Under the pieces are notes generated by a model. It searched no databases, had not been told where the DNA came from, and worked only from the letters and a program-made list of their open reading frames with translations. From Antiquaquibacter oligotrophicus (GTDB lineage: Bacteria; Actinomycetota; Actinomycetes; Actinomycetales; Microbacteriaceae), in NCBI RefSeq assembly GCF_020535405.1, contig NZ_CP085036.1:2790001-2854000 (forward strand): a DNA stretch of 64,000 bases. Reading direction: 5' to 3'. Made by a program: the position numbers and the translations under genes. This document shows, in pieces, positions 47,491 to 55,764 of the stretch. Position 1 is the stretch's first letter; each line of letters begins with the position of its first letter.

Positions 47491-48540
47491 TTAGCGCAGG
47501 AGCGCGGTCTTGTCGCCGAAGACCTCGTCGAGCACCGAGGTGTCCACGACGTCGGCGGCATCGAGTGGAGCCGACAGGGTTCCGGCCTCGACGAGTGAAT
47601 CGATAATGGTCTGGAATTTGTCGACGTCGAGCCGCAGGACGCCGTTCTCGCCGGCGATGAGGTCGGCCTGGATACCCGCGGCCGCAGTCTCGGTCTCAAG
47701 GTCGAGGCCACCGGTGGGGTTGACCTCGTTAACTACGAGTGCCGCGCCATCCTCCGGGTTGGCGTTCATCCACTCGTAGCCCTTGACGGTCGCGCGGAGG
47801 AACTTCACGATGAGGTCGCGGTTCTCCTCGAGATTGGTCTTCGTGGTGATGATGACGTTGCCGTAGCTCGGGATACCGAGGTCCTCGAAGTAGAGATACT
47901 CGACATCGAGGCCCTGGAGCTCGAGGGCGGCACCCTGGGCTGTGGCGTAGCCGGCGTAACCGTCGACCTGGCCCGTGACCAACTGGGTGGGGTCGGCGCC
48001 CGCGGGGACCACGGTGACCGTCGACATGTCGACACCCTGCGATTCGAGAACGGCGGTGTACTGCTCGATGCCGTTGTCGGGGAACGCGAGCGTCTTTCCT
48101 TCGAAGTCCGACGGTTCGAGCAGCGGATCCTCGGACAGGCTCATGATCGCCATCGGGGACTTCTGGAAGACGGCGCCGAGGGCGACGAGGTCCTCGCCAC
48201 TCTCGATGGCCTGGAGGAGCAGCGTGTTGTCCTCGTCGCCGAGGAGCGCGGCGCCACCGGTGACCTGCTGCCAGGCGAGGATGTTCGCACCGCCCGCCGT
48301 GAACGTCGGAGCGATTCCCTCCTCCTCGTAGAAACCCTCAGCCTCACCGGCGAAGAAGCCACCGAACTGGGTGATCTTCAGCCAGCTGAGCTGGTAGTTG
48401 ACGGGGGTCAGGTCGCCGCCGGAGCCGGCGTCGTCAGTGCTGGGCGCTGCGCAACCGGCGAGGCCGATGGCCACGGCTGCGGCAGCAGCGACGACGCTCG
48501 CGATTCGACGTCGCCGTGCTGATGGTGCGGTGTGCTTCAT
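47491..48540 (-). CDS. ABC transporter substrate-binding lipoprotein (NMT1/THI5-like)
   Basis: This 349-residue extracytoplasmic solute-binding protein has a lipoprotein signal (ARRRRIASVVAAAAAVAIGLAGC, lipid Cys C30). NMT1/THI5 pattern follows: VNYQLSWLKITQFGGFFAGEAEGFYEEEGI, TAGGANILAWQQVTGG, FEGKTLAFPDNGIEQYTAVL and QLVTGQVDGYAGYATAQ. Members bind hydroxymethylpyrimidine, formylaminopyrimidine, riboflavin or similar N-heterocycles. It is the first gene of the operon and has its own 270-base upstream region. A 28-base gap to the next gene could allow higher expression of the binding protein. Confidence 0.93.
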   Translation of the reverse strand: MKHTAPSARRRRIASVVAAAAAVAIGLAGCAAPSTDDAGSGGDLTPVNYQLSWLKITQFGGFFAGEAEGFYEEEGIAPTFTAGGANILAWQQVTGGAALLGDEDNTLLLQAIESGEDLVALGAVFQKSPMAIMSLSEDPLLEPSDFEGKTLAFPDNGIEQYTAVLESQGVDMSTVTVVPAGADPTQLVTGQVDGYAGYATAQGAALELQGLDVEYLYFEDLGIPSYGNVIITTKTNLEENRDLIVKFLRATVKGYEWMNANPEDGAALVVNEVNPTGGLDLETETAAAGIQADLIAGENGVLRLDVDKFQTIIDSLVEAGTLSAPLDAADVVDTSVLDEVFGDKTALLR

Positions 48541-48586
48541 GTCGTTGCATCCAATCGGGTCAAGGTGATGGAGACGGCGTGAGCGT

Positions 48587-48602
48587 CGCACCGTTCGGTG
48601 CG
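48587..48602. promoter_or_regulatory. 16-bp inverted repeat in the leader of the large operon
   Basis: CGCACCG-TT-CGGTGCG is a perfect 7-bp inverted repeat 47 bases upstream of the start of the binding-protein gene. It may be an operator for the operon's own PucR regulator or a leader hairpin. No T-run follows on the minus strand, so it is not an intrinsic terminator. The assignment is by position only. Confidence 0.35.
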
Positions 48603-48739
48603 GGCGGATCGTTCGCTCGTGCCGCAGCGGTGCGGGAACTACGCGGGCGGGGCCCTTAGACCGATGTTCCGCTCTGGATCGCAGGGGCGGCAATCGACAA
48701 GGTGGTTCGTCTCCGTCAAGTCGAGGCTACGGAGTGTAA

Positions 48740-48768
48740 AGTCCACGCGAGTTTCGGCAGTGCGTCAA
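48740..48768 (-). promoter_or_regulatory. Possible promoter of the fifteen-gene operon
   Basis: On the minus strand, TTGACG (48768-48763) is a good -35, followed after 17 bases by TGGACT (48745-48740), a poor -10. Such a weak -10 would fit activation by a regulator such as PucR. The direct repeat TGTAAA at 48735 and 48772 (plus-strand reading) brackets it. The region 48541-48812 contains no reading frame worth calling. Confidence 0.3.
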
Positions 48769-48812
48769 CCCTGTAAATCACGCTCTCGCGCCCGAGATTG
48801 CGCGATGAGCGA

Positions 48813-49676
48813 CTACGAAATGTCGTCGTCGCGGTGATGTAACACGTTCGATACATCGGGCTGCAGGGCGGCGAGAAGCGACTGCGCGTCGTGCGGGGCG
48901 CGCACCTTGGAGTCGTCGTCGAAGTACACGAAGACGTCGTCACCGGAGCGTGACCAGGTGACGGTTCGCTCCGCCCATTCGGCTATGCCGTCCCCGTCGT
49001 AGCTGCCGTGGGGATGCAGAGAGGTGTGAGCGTGCAGGCGCGCATACCTGAAGTCCGCGGTGCGCTCGTCGATGACCGGCCAGCGTGAGTCGGAATCGCC
49101 GTAGACGATCGCGATTCCGTGGCCGCGCGCGAGCTCCGTGAACTCCGGGCTGGCAAAACTGTGGTGACGCACCTCGATCGCATGACGGACGGTGCGATGT
49201 GCGTCGGTCAGGAGATACTCGCTTCCGTGCATCCGGTCACTTCGTTTAGCAGCGAGCGCCGCCGCGGCTGTCGTGTCGTGGGGGAGGAGGGAGAAGAACC
49301 GCTCGAGGAGGAACGGCTCGAACTCCTGGCTGGGCGGTAGCTGCCACAGGATCGGGCCCAGCTTCGCGCCCAACGCGAGGATGCCCGAGGCAAAGAAGTT
49401 CGAGAGCGGTTCTGCCACATCGTCCAACCGCCTGATGTGGGTAATGAACCTCGGTGCCTTGACCGCGAAAACAAAATCGTCAGGGGTGGCGTCCCGCCAC
49501 GACAGCCAACTCGTTGGTTTCTGTAGCGAGTAGAACGAGCCGTTGAGCTCGATTGATGTCACGTGCCGACTCGCGTACTCCAACTCCCGTTTCTGGGTGA
49601 GTCCCGCGGGGTAAAAGGTTCCGCGCCAATCGGGGTAGACCCAGCCGGCCATGCCAACTCGAATCTGCCCCGCCAC
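48813..49676 (-). CDS. DUF72 family protein (YecE-like)
   Basis: This 287-residue TIM-barrel-like protein of the DUF72 family has IRVGMAGWVYPDWRGTFYPAGL, the NGSFYSLQKPTSW block, FVFAVKAPRFITHIRRL, LGPILWQLPP and FVYFDDDSKVRAP near the C-terminus. The function is unknown. GTG 49676 is preceded by GAGGACTGATC and lies 2 bases after the panB stop, so panB and this gene are probably one transcript. It is the last core gene before the catabolic operon. Confidence 0.92.
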   Translation of the reverse strand: MAGQIRVGMAGWVYPDWRGTFYPAGLTQKRELEYASRHVTSIELNGSFYSLQKPTSWLSWRDATPDDFVFAVKAPRFITHIRRLDDVAEPLSNFFASGILALGAKLGPILWQLPPSQEFEPFLLERFFSLLPHDTTAAAALAAKRSDRMHGSEYLLTDAHRTVRHAIEVRHHSFASPEFTELARGHGIAIVYGDSDSRWPVIDERTADFRYARLHAHTSLHPHGSYDGDGIAEWAERTVTWSRSGDDVFVYFDDDSKVRAPHDAQSLLAALQPDVSNVLHHRDDDIS

Positions 49677-49678
49677 GA

Positions 49679-50494
49679 TCAGTCCTCGTAGGAGTGCTCG
49701 GGTCCGGGGTAGCTGCCGGTCTCCACGTCCTCCCGATATGCCGAGACGGCATCCGTGAGGGTCTTGCGCAGGTTGGCGTACTGCTTCACGAACTTCGGGA
49801 TCCTGCCCTTGGTGAACCCTGCCCAATCCGTCCACACGAGGAGTTGACCATCGACGTGTGGACCAGCGCCGACGCCGATGGTCGGGATACGCAGTTCGGA
49901 CGTCACGCGTGCCGCGGCTTCGGCCGGCACCATCTCGAGTACGACGGCGAAGGCTCCGGCATCCTCGACAGCGTGGGCATCCGCGAGGAGCTGCTCTACC
50001 TGTTCGCCTCGACCCTGAATGACGTGGCCGCCCAGCCCGTGCTCACTCTGAGGTGTGAACCCGATGTGGGCCATGACCGGGATGCCCGCCGAAACGATCC
50101 TGCGAATCTGCTCGGCACTGCGCACACCCCCCTCTAGCTTCACCGCGTGGGCGCCGGTTTCTTTCATGAACCGGAACGCCGTGTGCAAGGCCTCGTCTGG
50201 TCCGGTCTCGTATGAGCCGAAGGGCATATCGGCAACAACAAACGCGCGATTGACGGCTCCGGCGACGGCACGCGCGAGCGGAATGAGGTCGTCGATGGAG
50301 ACCGGCAGTGTGGTGTCGTAGCCGTAGACGTTGTTGCCCGCGGAGTCACCGACCAGGAGGAAGTCGATTCCGGCCTCGTCGAAGATGCCGGCGGTGAGTT
50401 GGTCGTAGCTGGTCAGCCCGGTGAACTTGATCCCGTTCTCCTTGGCGCGCTGGAAATGCCGGGTTCGAACGCGCTTGAGCGCCTGCTCTGCCAT
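49679..50494 (-). CDS. panB: 3-methyl-2-oxobutanoate hydroxymethyltransferase
   Basis: This 271-residue enzyme makes ketopantoate from 2-oxoisovalerate and methylene-tetrahydrofolate, the first committed step of pantothenate and CoA synthesis. Typical blocks are [26 protein letters not shown] (metal Asp), [18 protein letters not shown] and [19 protein letters not shown]. Metal Asp and catalytic Glu positions are intact. It is divergent from glnA2 with an 86-base shared promoter region and followed by the DUF72 gene. The panB-glnA2-glnE association is conserved in actinobacteria. Confidence 0.96.
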   Translation of the reverse strand: MAEQALKRVRTRHFQRAKENGIKFTGLTSYDQLTAGIFDEAGIDFLLVGDSAGNNVYGYDTTLPVSIDDLIPLARAVAGAVNRAFVVADMPFGSYETGPDEALHTAFRFMKETGAHAVKLEGGVRSAEQIRRIVSAGIPVMAHIGFTPQSEHGLGGHVIQGRGEQVEQLLADAHAVEDAGAFAVVLEMVPAEAAARVTSELRIPTIGVGAGPHVDGQLLVWTDWAGFTKGRIPKFVKQYANLRKTLTDAVSAYREDVETGSYPGPEHSYED

Positions 50495-50580
50495 GCAGTA
50501 AGTCTAGGGCGGAGCAAGTAGCCTATGAGGGTGCCGCTGGCACGCTCCCGGTGTCTACCGGATCAGTCGAAAGGGTAGTG

Positions 50581-51918
50581 ATGGACAAGCAGCGCGACTT
50601 CGTTCTTCGGACGATCGAAGAACGTGGAGTGAAGTTCGTACGGCTCTGGTTCACAGATGTCGTCGGAACTCTCAAGAGTGTCGCGATCACCCCGGCAGAG
50701 GTGGAGGGTGCCTTTGCCGAGGGCCTCGGTTTCGACGGCTCCGCGCTCGAAGGTTTCACGCGCGCCTACGAAGCTGACCTGCTTGCCGCTCCCGACCCCG
50801 CGACCTTCCAGATACTCCCGTGGCGCGGGGAGATCGACCCGACCGGGCGCATGTTCTGCGACATCCTCACGCCCGATGGTCAGCCGTCGTTCTCCGACCC
50901 CCGCAACGTCCTGAAGCGCACCCTAGCCAAGGCCGCCGACCGCGGTTTCTCCTTCTACACGCACCCGGAGATCGAGTTCTACCTGCTCAAGTCCTCAAAG
51001 CTCAAGGGTGGCGCACCCGAGCCCGTGGACTCCGCCGGATTCTTCGACAACGTACCCGGCGGAACTGCCCACGACTTCCGTCGCCGTTCCGTGCGGATGC
51101 TCGAGGACCTGGGTATCTCCGTCGAGTTCAGCCACCACGAGGCTGGCCCCGGTCAGAACGAGATCGACCTGCGTTACGCAGACGCTCTGACGACCGCGGA
51201 CAACATCATGACCTTCCGCACCGTCATCAAGGAGGTGGCGATCGAGCAGGGTGTCTACGCGACGTTTATGCCGAAGCCGCTCTCCGGCCACCCCGGTTCC
51301 GGCATGCACACCCACATGTCGCTGTTCGAAGGTGACACCAACGCGTTCTACGACGCGAGCGGCCACTACCAGCTCTCGAAAATCGGGCGTCAGTTCGTTG
51401 CGGGGCTCCTGCGTCACGCGCCCGAGATCACCGCCGTCACCAACCAGTTCGTGAACTCCTACAAACGACTGTGGGGCGGCGACGAGGCCCCGAGCTTTGT
51501 GACGTGGGGCCACAACAACCGCTCGGCCCTCGTCCGTGTTCCTCTCTACAAGCCCGGCAAGGGCCAGAGCGCGCGCGTCGAGTACCGTGCGATGGACTCG
51601 GCCGCCAACCCGTACCTCGCCTTCTCGTTGCTCCTCGCAGCGGGGCTCAAGGGTATTGAGGAGGGCTACGAACTCCCGCCCGAGGCGGAGAACAACGTGT
51701 GGGAGCTTTCCGATTCGGAGCGCCGCGCACTCGGGTACGAGGCGCTCCCCGCGAGCCTCGACCACGCCATCACCCTGATGCAGGATTCGGAACTCGTTGC
51801 GGAGACGCTCGGCGAGCAGGTCTTCAACTACGTGCTGCTGAACAAGCGACGCGAGTGGCGCGAGTACCGCGCTCAGGTAACCCCCTACGAGCTGGAGAGC
51901 AGCCTCGAGATCCTCTAG
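50581..51918 (+). CDS. glnA2: Glutamine synthetase, GlnA2 type
   Basis: This 445-residue type I-like glutamine synthetase has FVRLWFTDVVGTLKSVAI, the FDGSALEGF signature, the ATP-binding FMPKPLSGHPGSGMHTHMSLF and NNRSALVRVP. The tail NNVWELSDSERRALG replaces the adenylylation loop (no NLYxLPPEE), so GlnE would not modify it, as for mycobacterial GlnA2. Some GlnA2-like paralogues glutamylate polyamines, and that is possible here. ATG 50581 has an AAAGGG site; upstream GTG codons to 50551 are less likely. glnE follows after 31 bases. Confidence 0.92.
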   Translation: MDKQRDFVLRTIEERGVKFVRLWFTDVVGTLKSVAITPAEVEGAFAEGLGFDGSALEGFTRAYEADLLAAPDPATFQILPWRGEIDPTGRMFCDILTPDGQPSFSDPRNVLKRTLAKAADRGFSFYTHPEIEFYLLKSSKLKGGAPEPVDSAGFFDNVPGGTAHDFRRRSVRMLEDLGISVEFSHHEAGPGQNEIDLRYADALTTADNIMTFRTVIKEVAIEQGVYATFMPKPLSGHPGSGMHTHMSLFEGDTNAFYDASGHYQLSKIGRQFVAGLLRHAPEITAVTNQFVNSYKRLWGGDEAPSFVTWGHNNRSALVRVPLYKPGKGQSARVEYRAMDSAANPYLAFSLLLAAGLKGIEEGYELPPEAENNVWELSDSERRALGYEALPASLDHAITLMQDSELVAETLGEQVFNYVLLNKRREWREYRAQVTPYELESSLEIL

Positions 51919-51949
51919 GCGCGCGGCCGACCGCCGACGCTGGTGAACC

Positions 51950-54889
51950 ATGACGCGAGCACAGACAACGCTGACCGAACTGGCGCGCCTCGGGTTCACC
52001 GATCTCGGGGGAGCGTCCACACTCCTCGCCGAACTGGGTGCCCCCGACCTCGTGCCGGTTTTCGCGAAGGCGGCTGATCCGGACCAAGCACTGCGCCTCC
52101 TGATCGACCTTCGCGAGCGTGCACCCCAGCCCGTGGAAGCGGTGATGGGGAATCCGGATGCCTCGGCCCTCCTCATTCGCATCCTCGGGGCCTCCGAGGG
52201 CCTCGGGTCGTTCTTCTCACGGCACCCCGGCGAACTCGATGTGCTGGCGGAACACCTCGCCGCACCTCTCAGCGCTGAGGAGTACGCCGCGGATCTTTCC
52301 GCGGCGACGGAAGGTCTGAGCGGCGAACCCGCATGGATTGCGCTCAGAGTCCGGTATCGACGACACCTGGCACGACTGGCAGGCTGGGACCTCTCGCATC
52401 CGGACCCGCTTGCGGCCCTGGACACGGTCGCGGCCGCATTGGCCGACCTCGCTGGCGCGGCCCTCGACGCGTCGCTCGCGATCGCGCGTCGCGACAGCAC
52501 ACTCCCGGCCGACGATGTGTCCCGCACGCGCCTGGCCATCATCGGAATGGGCAAGGCGGGCGCGCGCGAACTGAACTACGTGTCCGACGTCGACGTGATC
52601 TTCGTGGCACAAGGTTCCGATGGTCTCTCGGACGACCGGGCCGTGGAGATCGCGACACGACTCGCCATGCACACCATGCGCGGGATCAACGAGCTCACCT
52701 CCGAACCATCGCTGTGGGAGGTCGACGCCAACCTGCGCCCGGAGGGTAAGGACGGCGCGCTCGTACGTACCCTCGCCTCTCACGTCGCCTACTACGACCG
52801 ATGGGCGCGCAGTTGGGAGTTTCAGGCGCTCCTCAAAGCGCGACCCCTCGCGGGCGACCGAGAGCTCGGTGACGACTACGTCGAGGCGTTGGCGCCCAAG
52901 GTCTGGTCGAGCGCATCCCGAGATAACTTCGTCGAGTCCGTTCAGCGCATGAGGGAGCGTGTCACCGAGCACATTCCGAGCTCCGAGATCGACGTGCAAT
53001 TGAAGCTCGGCCCCGGCGGTTTGCGCGACGTCGAGTTCACGATCCAGCTGCTTCAACTGGTTCACGGTCAATCGGATGCCGGAGTGCGTCAGCGTGCGAC
53101 GCTGCCCGCCCTTGTCGCCCTCGCCGAACAGGGTTACATCGGTCGAGTTGAGGCAGCGGAGTTCTCGGAGGACTACCGGTTTCTCAGGGTCCTCGAACAT
53201 CGCCTGCAGCTGTCACGACTTCGACGGACCCACCTCATGCCGACCGACCCGGAGGCGCTGCGTGTGCTGGCCAGGGCATCCGGGCTCGCGACCAACGCCA
53301 GCGATCTCACGGAGCAGTGGCAGCGGACCAAAAACGCGGTACGCAGGCTTCACGAGCGGCTGTTCTATCGCCCACTCCTGTCGGCTGTTGCGGCGCTCCC
53401 CGAGGACGGCCTCGTGCTCTCGAGCGAGCAGGCGGAGGCCCGCCTCGCGGCGATCGGATTCCGTGATCCACGCGGTGCGCTTGCCCACATCGCGGCACTG
53501 ACGGGTGGCGTTTCTCGCCGCGCCACGATTCAACGCAACCTGCTGCCCGTCATGCTGCAGTGGTTTGCCGAAGGTGCCGACCCGGATTACGGGCTGCTCG
53601 CGTTCCGGCGCCTGAGCGAGGACCTGGGGGAGGCGTACTGGTTCCTGCGGATGCTGCGCGACTCATCGGGCGCGGCCCAGCGTCTCACCCATGTACTCGC
53701 GGGGTCAAAGTTCGTTGGCTCGCTGTTCGAGCGGATCCCCGAAGCGGCGGCGTGGCTCGAGAACGAGGACGAGTTGCGACCGCGACCGCTCGATCAGCTC
53801 CTCGAGGAGACTCACGCCACGGTCGCTCGACACCGCGACGACGAGGATGCCGCAGCCCTGGCGCTCCGCACGGCGCGGCGACGTGAGATCCTGCGCCTGG
53901 CCCTCGCGGGCATCGTGGGGAACATCACCATCGGGCAGCTCGGTAGAGCACTCTCGGACATCACGACCGCCATCCTCACGGGAGCCCTTGCCCTCGCCCA
54001 TCGATACGGTGACGGGATCGAGTTCGGCATCATCGCGATGGGCCGATACGGCGGACAGGAACTCGGTTTCGGCTCGGACGCCGACGTCATGTACGTCTAT
54101 CGGCCGGCAGGAGCCGACGGCGAGGAAGCCCAGCGCCGCGCCGAGCGCATCGTGCACGCCCTCAGTCGCTACACGGAAGATCTTCGAGTCCCTCTCGATC
54201 TCGACATCGGTCTACGACCCGAGGGTCGCAACGGGGCGATCGTTCGTTCGCTCGACTCGTACCGCGCGTACTACGCGCGGTGGTCGCTGACCTGGGAGGC
54301 GCAGGCGCTCCTCAGAGCGCGCGGCGCCGTGGGTGATGCCGACCTGCTCGCCGCTTTCGAGGAGCTCGCCGACTCTGTCCGCTATCCGGAATCCATCTCC
54401 GAGAACGACATCCGCGAGATCAAACGCATCAAGGCGCGGGTCGAAAACGAACGCCTCCCGCAAGCGGCCGACCCCACGCGACACTTGAAGCTCGGCCGCG
54501 GATCGCTCAGTGATGTCGAATGGTTTGTGCAATTGCTGGAGCTCGAGCACGGTGCTCGAGTGCCCGGCCTGCGCACGACGTCCACGCTCGGCGCGCTGGC
54601 CGCGGCCGAAGCCGCAGGACTAGTCGACACCGAGGATGCCCACAAGCTGAGAGACGCGTGGATTCTCGCATCGCGCGCGCGGTCGGCGATGACTCTGTGG
54701 ACCGCCAAAACCTCGGATGTGCTGCCGAAGGACCTCCTCCAACTCGAGGGCGTCGCGCGGCTGCTCGAGTACCCACCGGGATCGGCAGGCGTGTTCGAGG
54801 AGCAGTACCTCCGGGTGACGCGGCTGGCACGCCAGGTGTTCGAGCGCCGCTTCTACGGCACCACGTCGAAGCCGCCGCCCACGACCTGA
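51950..54889 (+). CDS. glnE: Bifunctional glutamine synthetase adenylyltransferase/deadenylase
   Basis: This 979-residue enzyme adds and removes AMP on glutamine synthetase to match activity to nitrogen supply. Two nucleotidyltransferase domains are visible: the first with ELNYVSDVDVIFV (about residue 205) and the second with ELGFGSDADVMYVYRP (about residue 705). Each is followed by a helical GlnD-PII-type segment (LKLGPGGLRDVEFTIQLLQL, LKLGRGSLSDVEWFVQLLEL). Length is normal for actinobacterial GlnE. The likely target is glnA1 in this window, which has the adenylylation Tyr loop. It is probably co-transcribed with glnA2. Confidence 0.97.
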   Translation: MTRAQTTLTELARLGFTDLGGASTLLAELGAPDLVPVFAKAADPDQALRLLIDLRERAPQPVEAVMGNPDASALLIRILGASEGLGSFFSRHPGELDVLAEHLAAPLSAEEYAADLSAATEGLSGEPAWIALRVRYRRHLARLAGWDLSHPDPLAALDTVAAALADLAGAALDASLAIARRDSTLPADDVSRTRLAIIGMGKAGARELNYVSDVDVIFVAQGSDGLSDDRAVEIATRLAMHTMRGINELTSEPSLWEVDANLRPEGKDGALVRTLASHVAYYDRWARSWEFQALLKARPLAGDRELGDDYVEALAPKVWSSASRDNFVESVQRMRERVTEHIPSSEIDVQLKLGPGGLRDVEFTIQLLQLVHGQSDAGVRQRATLPALVALAEQGYIGRVEAAEFSEDYRFLRVLEHRLQLSRLRRTHLMPTDPEALRVLARASGLATNASDLTEQWQRTKNAVRRLHERLFYRPLLSAVAALPEDGLVLSSEQAEARLAAIGFRDPRGALAHIAALTGGVSRRATIQRNLLPVMLQWFAEGADPDYGLLAFRRLSEDLGEAYWFLRMLRDSSGAAQRLTHVLAGSKFVGSLFERIPEAAAWLENEDELRPRPLDQLLEETHATVARHRDDEDAAALALRTARRREILRLALAGIVGNITIGQLGRALSDITTAILTGALALAHRYGDGIEFGIIAMGRYGGQELGFGSDADVMYVYRPAGADGEEAQRRAERIVHALSRYTEDLRVPLDLDIGLRPEGRNGAIVRSLDSYRAYYARWSLTWEAQALLRARGAVGDADLLAAFEELADSVRYPESISENDIREIKRIKARVENERLPQAADPTRHLKLGRGSLSDVEWFVQLLELEHGARVPGLRTTSTLGALAAAEAAGLVDTEDAHKLRDAWILASRARSAMTLWTAKTSDVLPKDLLQLEGVARLLEYPPGSAGVFEEQYLRVTRLARQVFERRFYGTTSKPPPTT

Positions 54890-54997
54890 CCGGATGCCCG
54901 GCATCCCGGGACATCGCACCCTGTACTTCAGGCTGCGAGGACCGACAGCGTGATGGATGCCGCGACCGCGGCGAACATCCGAAAGGAAAGGTCTCCC

Positions 54998-55696
54998 ATG
55001 TCAACACCCGTCTCGACTGATGCCCCCGTTCCGGTACCCGCGGCGCCGACAGTGGTCAGCCGCGGCTGGGCGGTGGTAGGAATCGTCGCCGCACTGACCT
55101 CGGGGGCAAGCGTCTTCCTCTCCATGAGCCTGTCGCCGGAGTACGTGCCAGGCTCGGTCATCACGTCCGAGATCATGGACGCAGGTTTCGCCGAGAAGCG
55201 ACCGCTACTCGTCGCGTTCCACATCACGACCGTGGTCTCCGCACTGCTCCTGGTTGTGTTCGCAGCTGGCCTCCACCGGAGGCTCCAGAGTGTCCACCGA
55301 ACGCAGACGCTCGCGCCGACCATCGCGCTGGTGGGCATCGCTCTGGTGTCTGTGGCTCAGCTCCTCGGCAGTGGCCTCGATACCGAGTTCTTGTTCGGTG
55401 TGGGGGATACCGCCATCAACCTTCCGTCCGATATCGGCATGTACTCGCACTGGATCGCCACGATCCCGTGGCTGTGGGCTGGCGCCGGCATCGCTGCCCT
55501 CGCCGCAGGGGCTTCACGACGCGGGGCGCTCGTGCCCGCGTGGCTCGCCGTCGTCAGCATCATCCTCGGCGGGCTCACCGTGCTCATCGCCGTGTCGCCG
55601 CTGCAGTACATGTCGGCGGGCCCCGGCATCCTGTGGCTCCTCATCGCATCGCTGGGGTTCACGCTGGGGGACCGGGCGCTGCGTCGAAAGAGCTAA
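54998..55696 (+). CDS. Hypothetical membrane protein with six helices
   Basis: This 232-residue protein has an N-terminal Pro/Val/Ala stretch of about 25 residues and about six membrane helices (GWAVVGIVAALTSGASVFLSM; VAFHITTVVSALLLVVFAAGLHRRL; MYSHWIATIPWLWAGAGIAAL and others). The layout resembles DUF4386-type proteins but no motif is decisive. ATG 54998 has an AAGGAAAGG site, ruling out the ATG at 54950. It is convergent with glnA1, separated by a bidirectional terminator. Confidence 0.75.
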   Translation: MSTPVSTDAPVPVPAAPTVVSRGWAVVGIVAALTSGASVFLSMSLSPEYVPGSVITSEIMDAGFAEKRPLLVAFHITTVVSALLLVVFAAGLHRRLQSVHRTQTLAPTIALVGIALVSVAQLLGSGLDTEFLFGVGDTAINLPSDIGMYSHWIATIPWLWAGAGIAALAAGASRRGALVPAWLAVVSIILGGLTVLIAVSPLQYMSAGPGILWLLIASLGFTLGDRALRRKS

Positions 55697-55711
55697 ACCG
55701 CCACGAACGCG

Positions 55712-55746
55712 CACGAGCCCGCCACGATTGACGTGGCGGGCTCGTG
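55712..55746. terminator. Bidirectional hairpin terminator between convergent genes
   Basis: A perfect 15-bp stem (CACGAGCCCGCCACG at 55712-55726 with CGTGGCGGGCTCGTG at 55732-55746) encloses the loop ATTGA. It lies in the 68-base gap between the membrane protein gene and the convergent glnA1 stop, so it can serve both. T-tracts are poor, as is common in high-GC actinobacteria. Confidence 0.8.
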
Positions 55747-55764
55747 TGACTGACGTCGCAGCGA

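Noticed and set aside
32639..48540. Guanidine, urea or cyanuric acid degradation operon
   Set aside because: The carboxylase, carboxyguanidine deiminases, biuret hydrolase and cyanuric acid hydrolase that define these pathways are absent; only the AtzF-like enzyme and the importer type match.
48740..48780. GlnR box in the operon promoter
   Set aside because: Only a single GAAAC with a poor partner is present; the four-pentamer 11-base periodicity seen at glnA1 is missing.
48541..48812. TPP or guanidine riboswitch upstream of the NMT1-type importer
   Set aside because: The conserved TPP core (CTGAGA, ACCTGATCTGG-like) and ykkC-type core were looked for and not seen on either strand.
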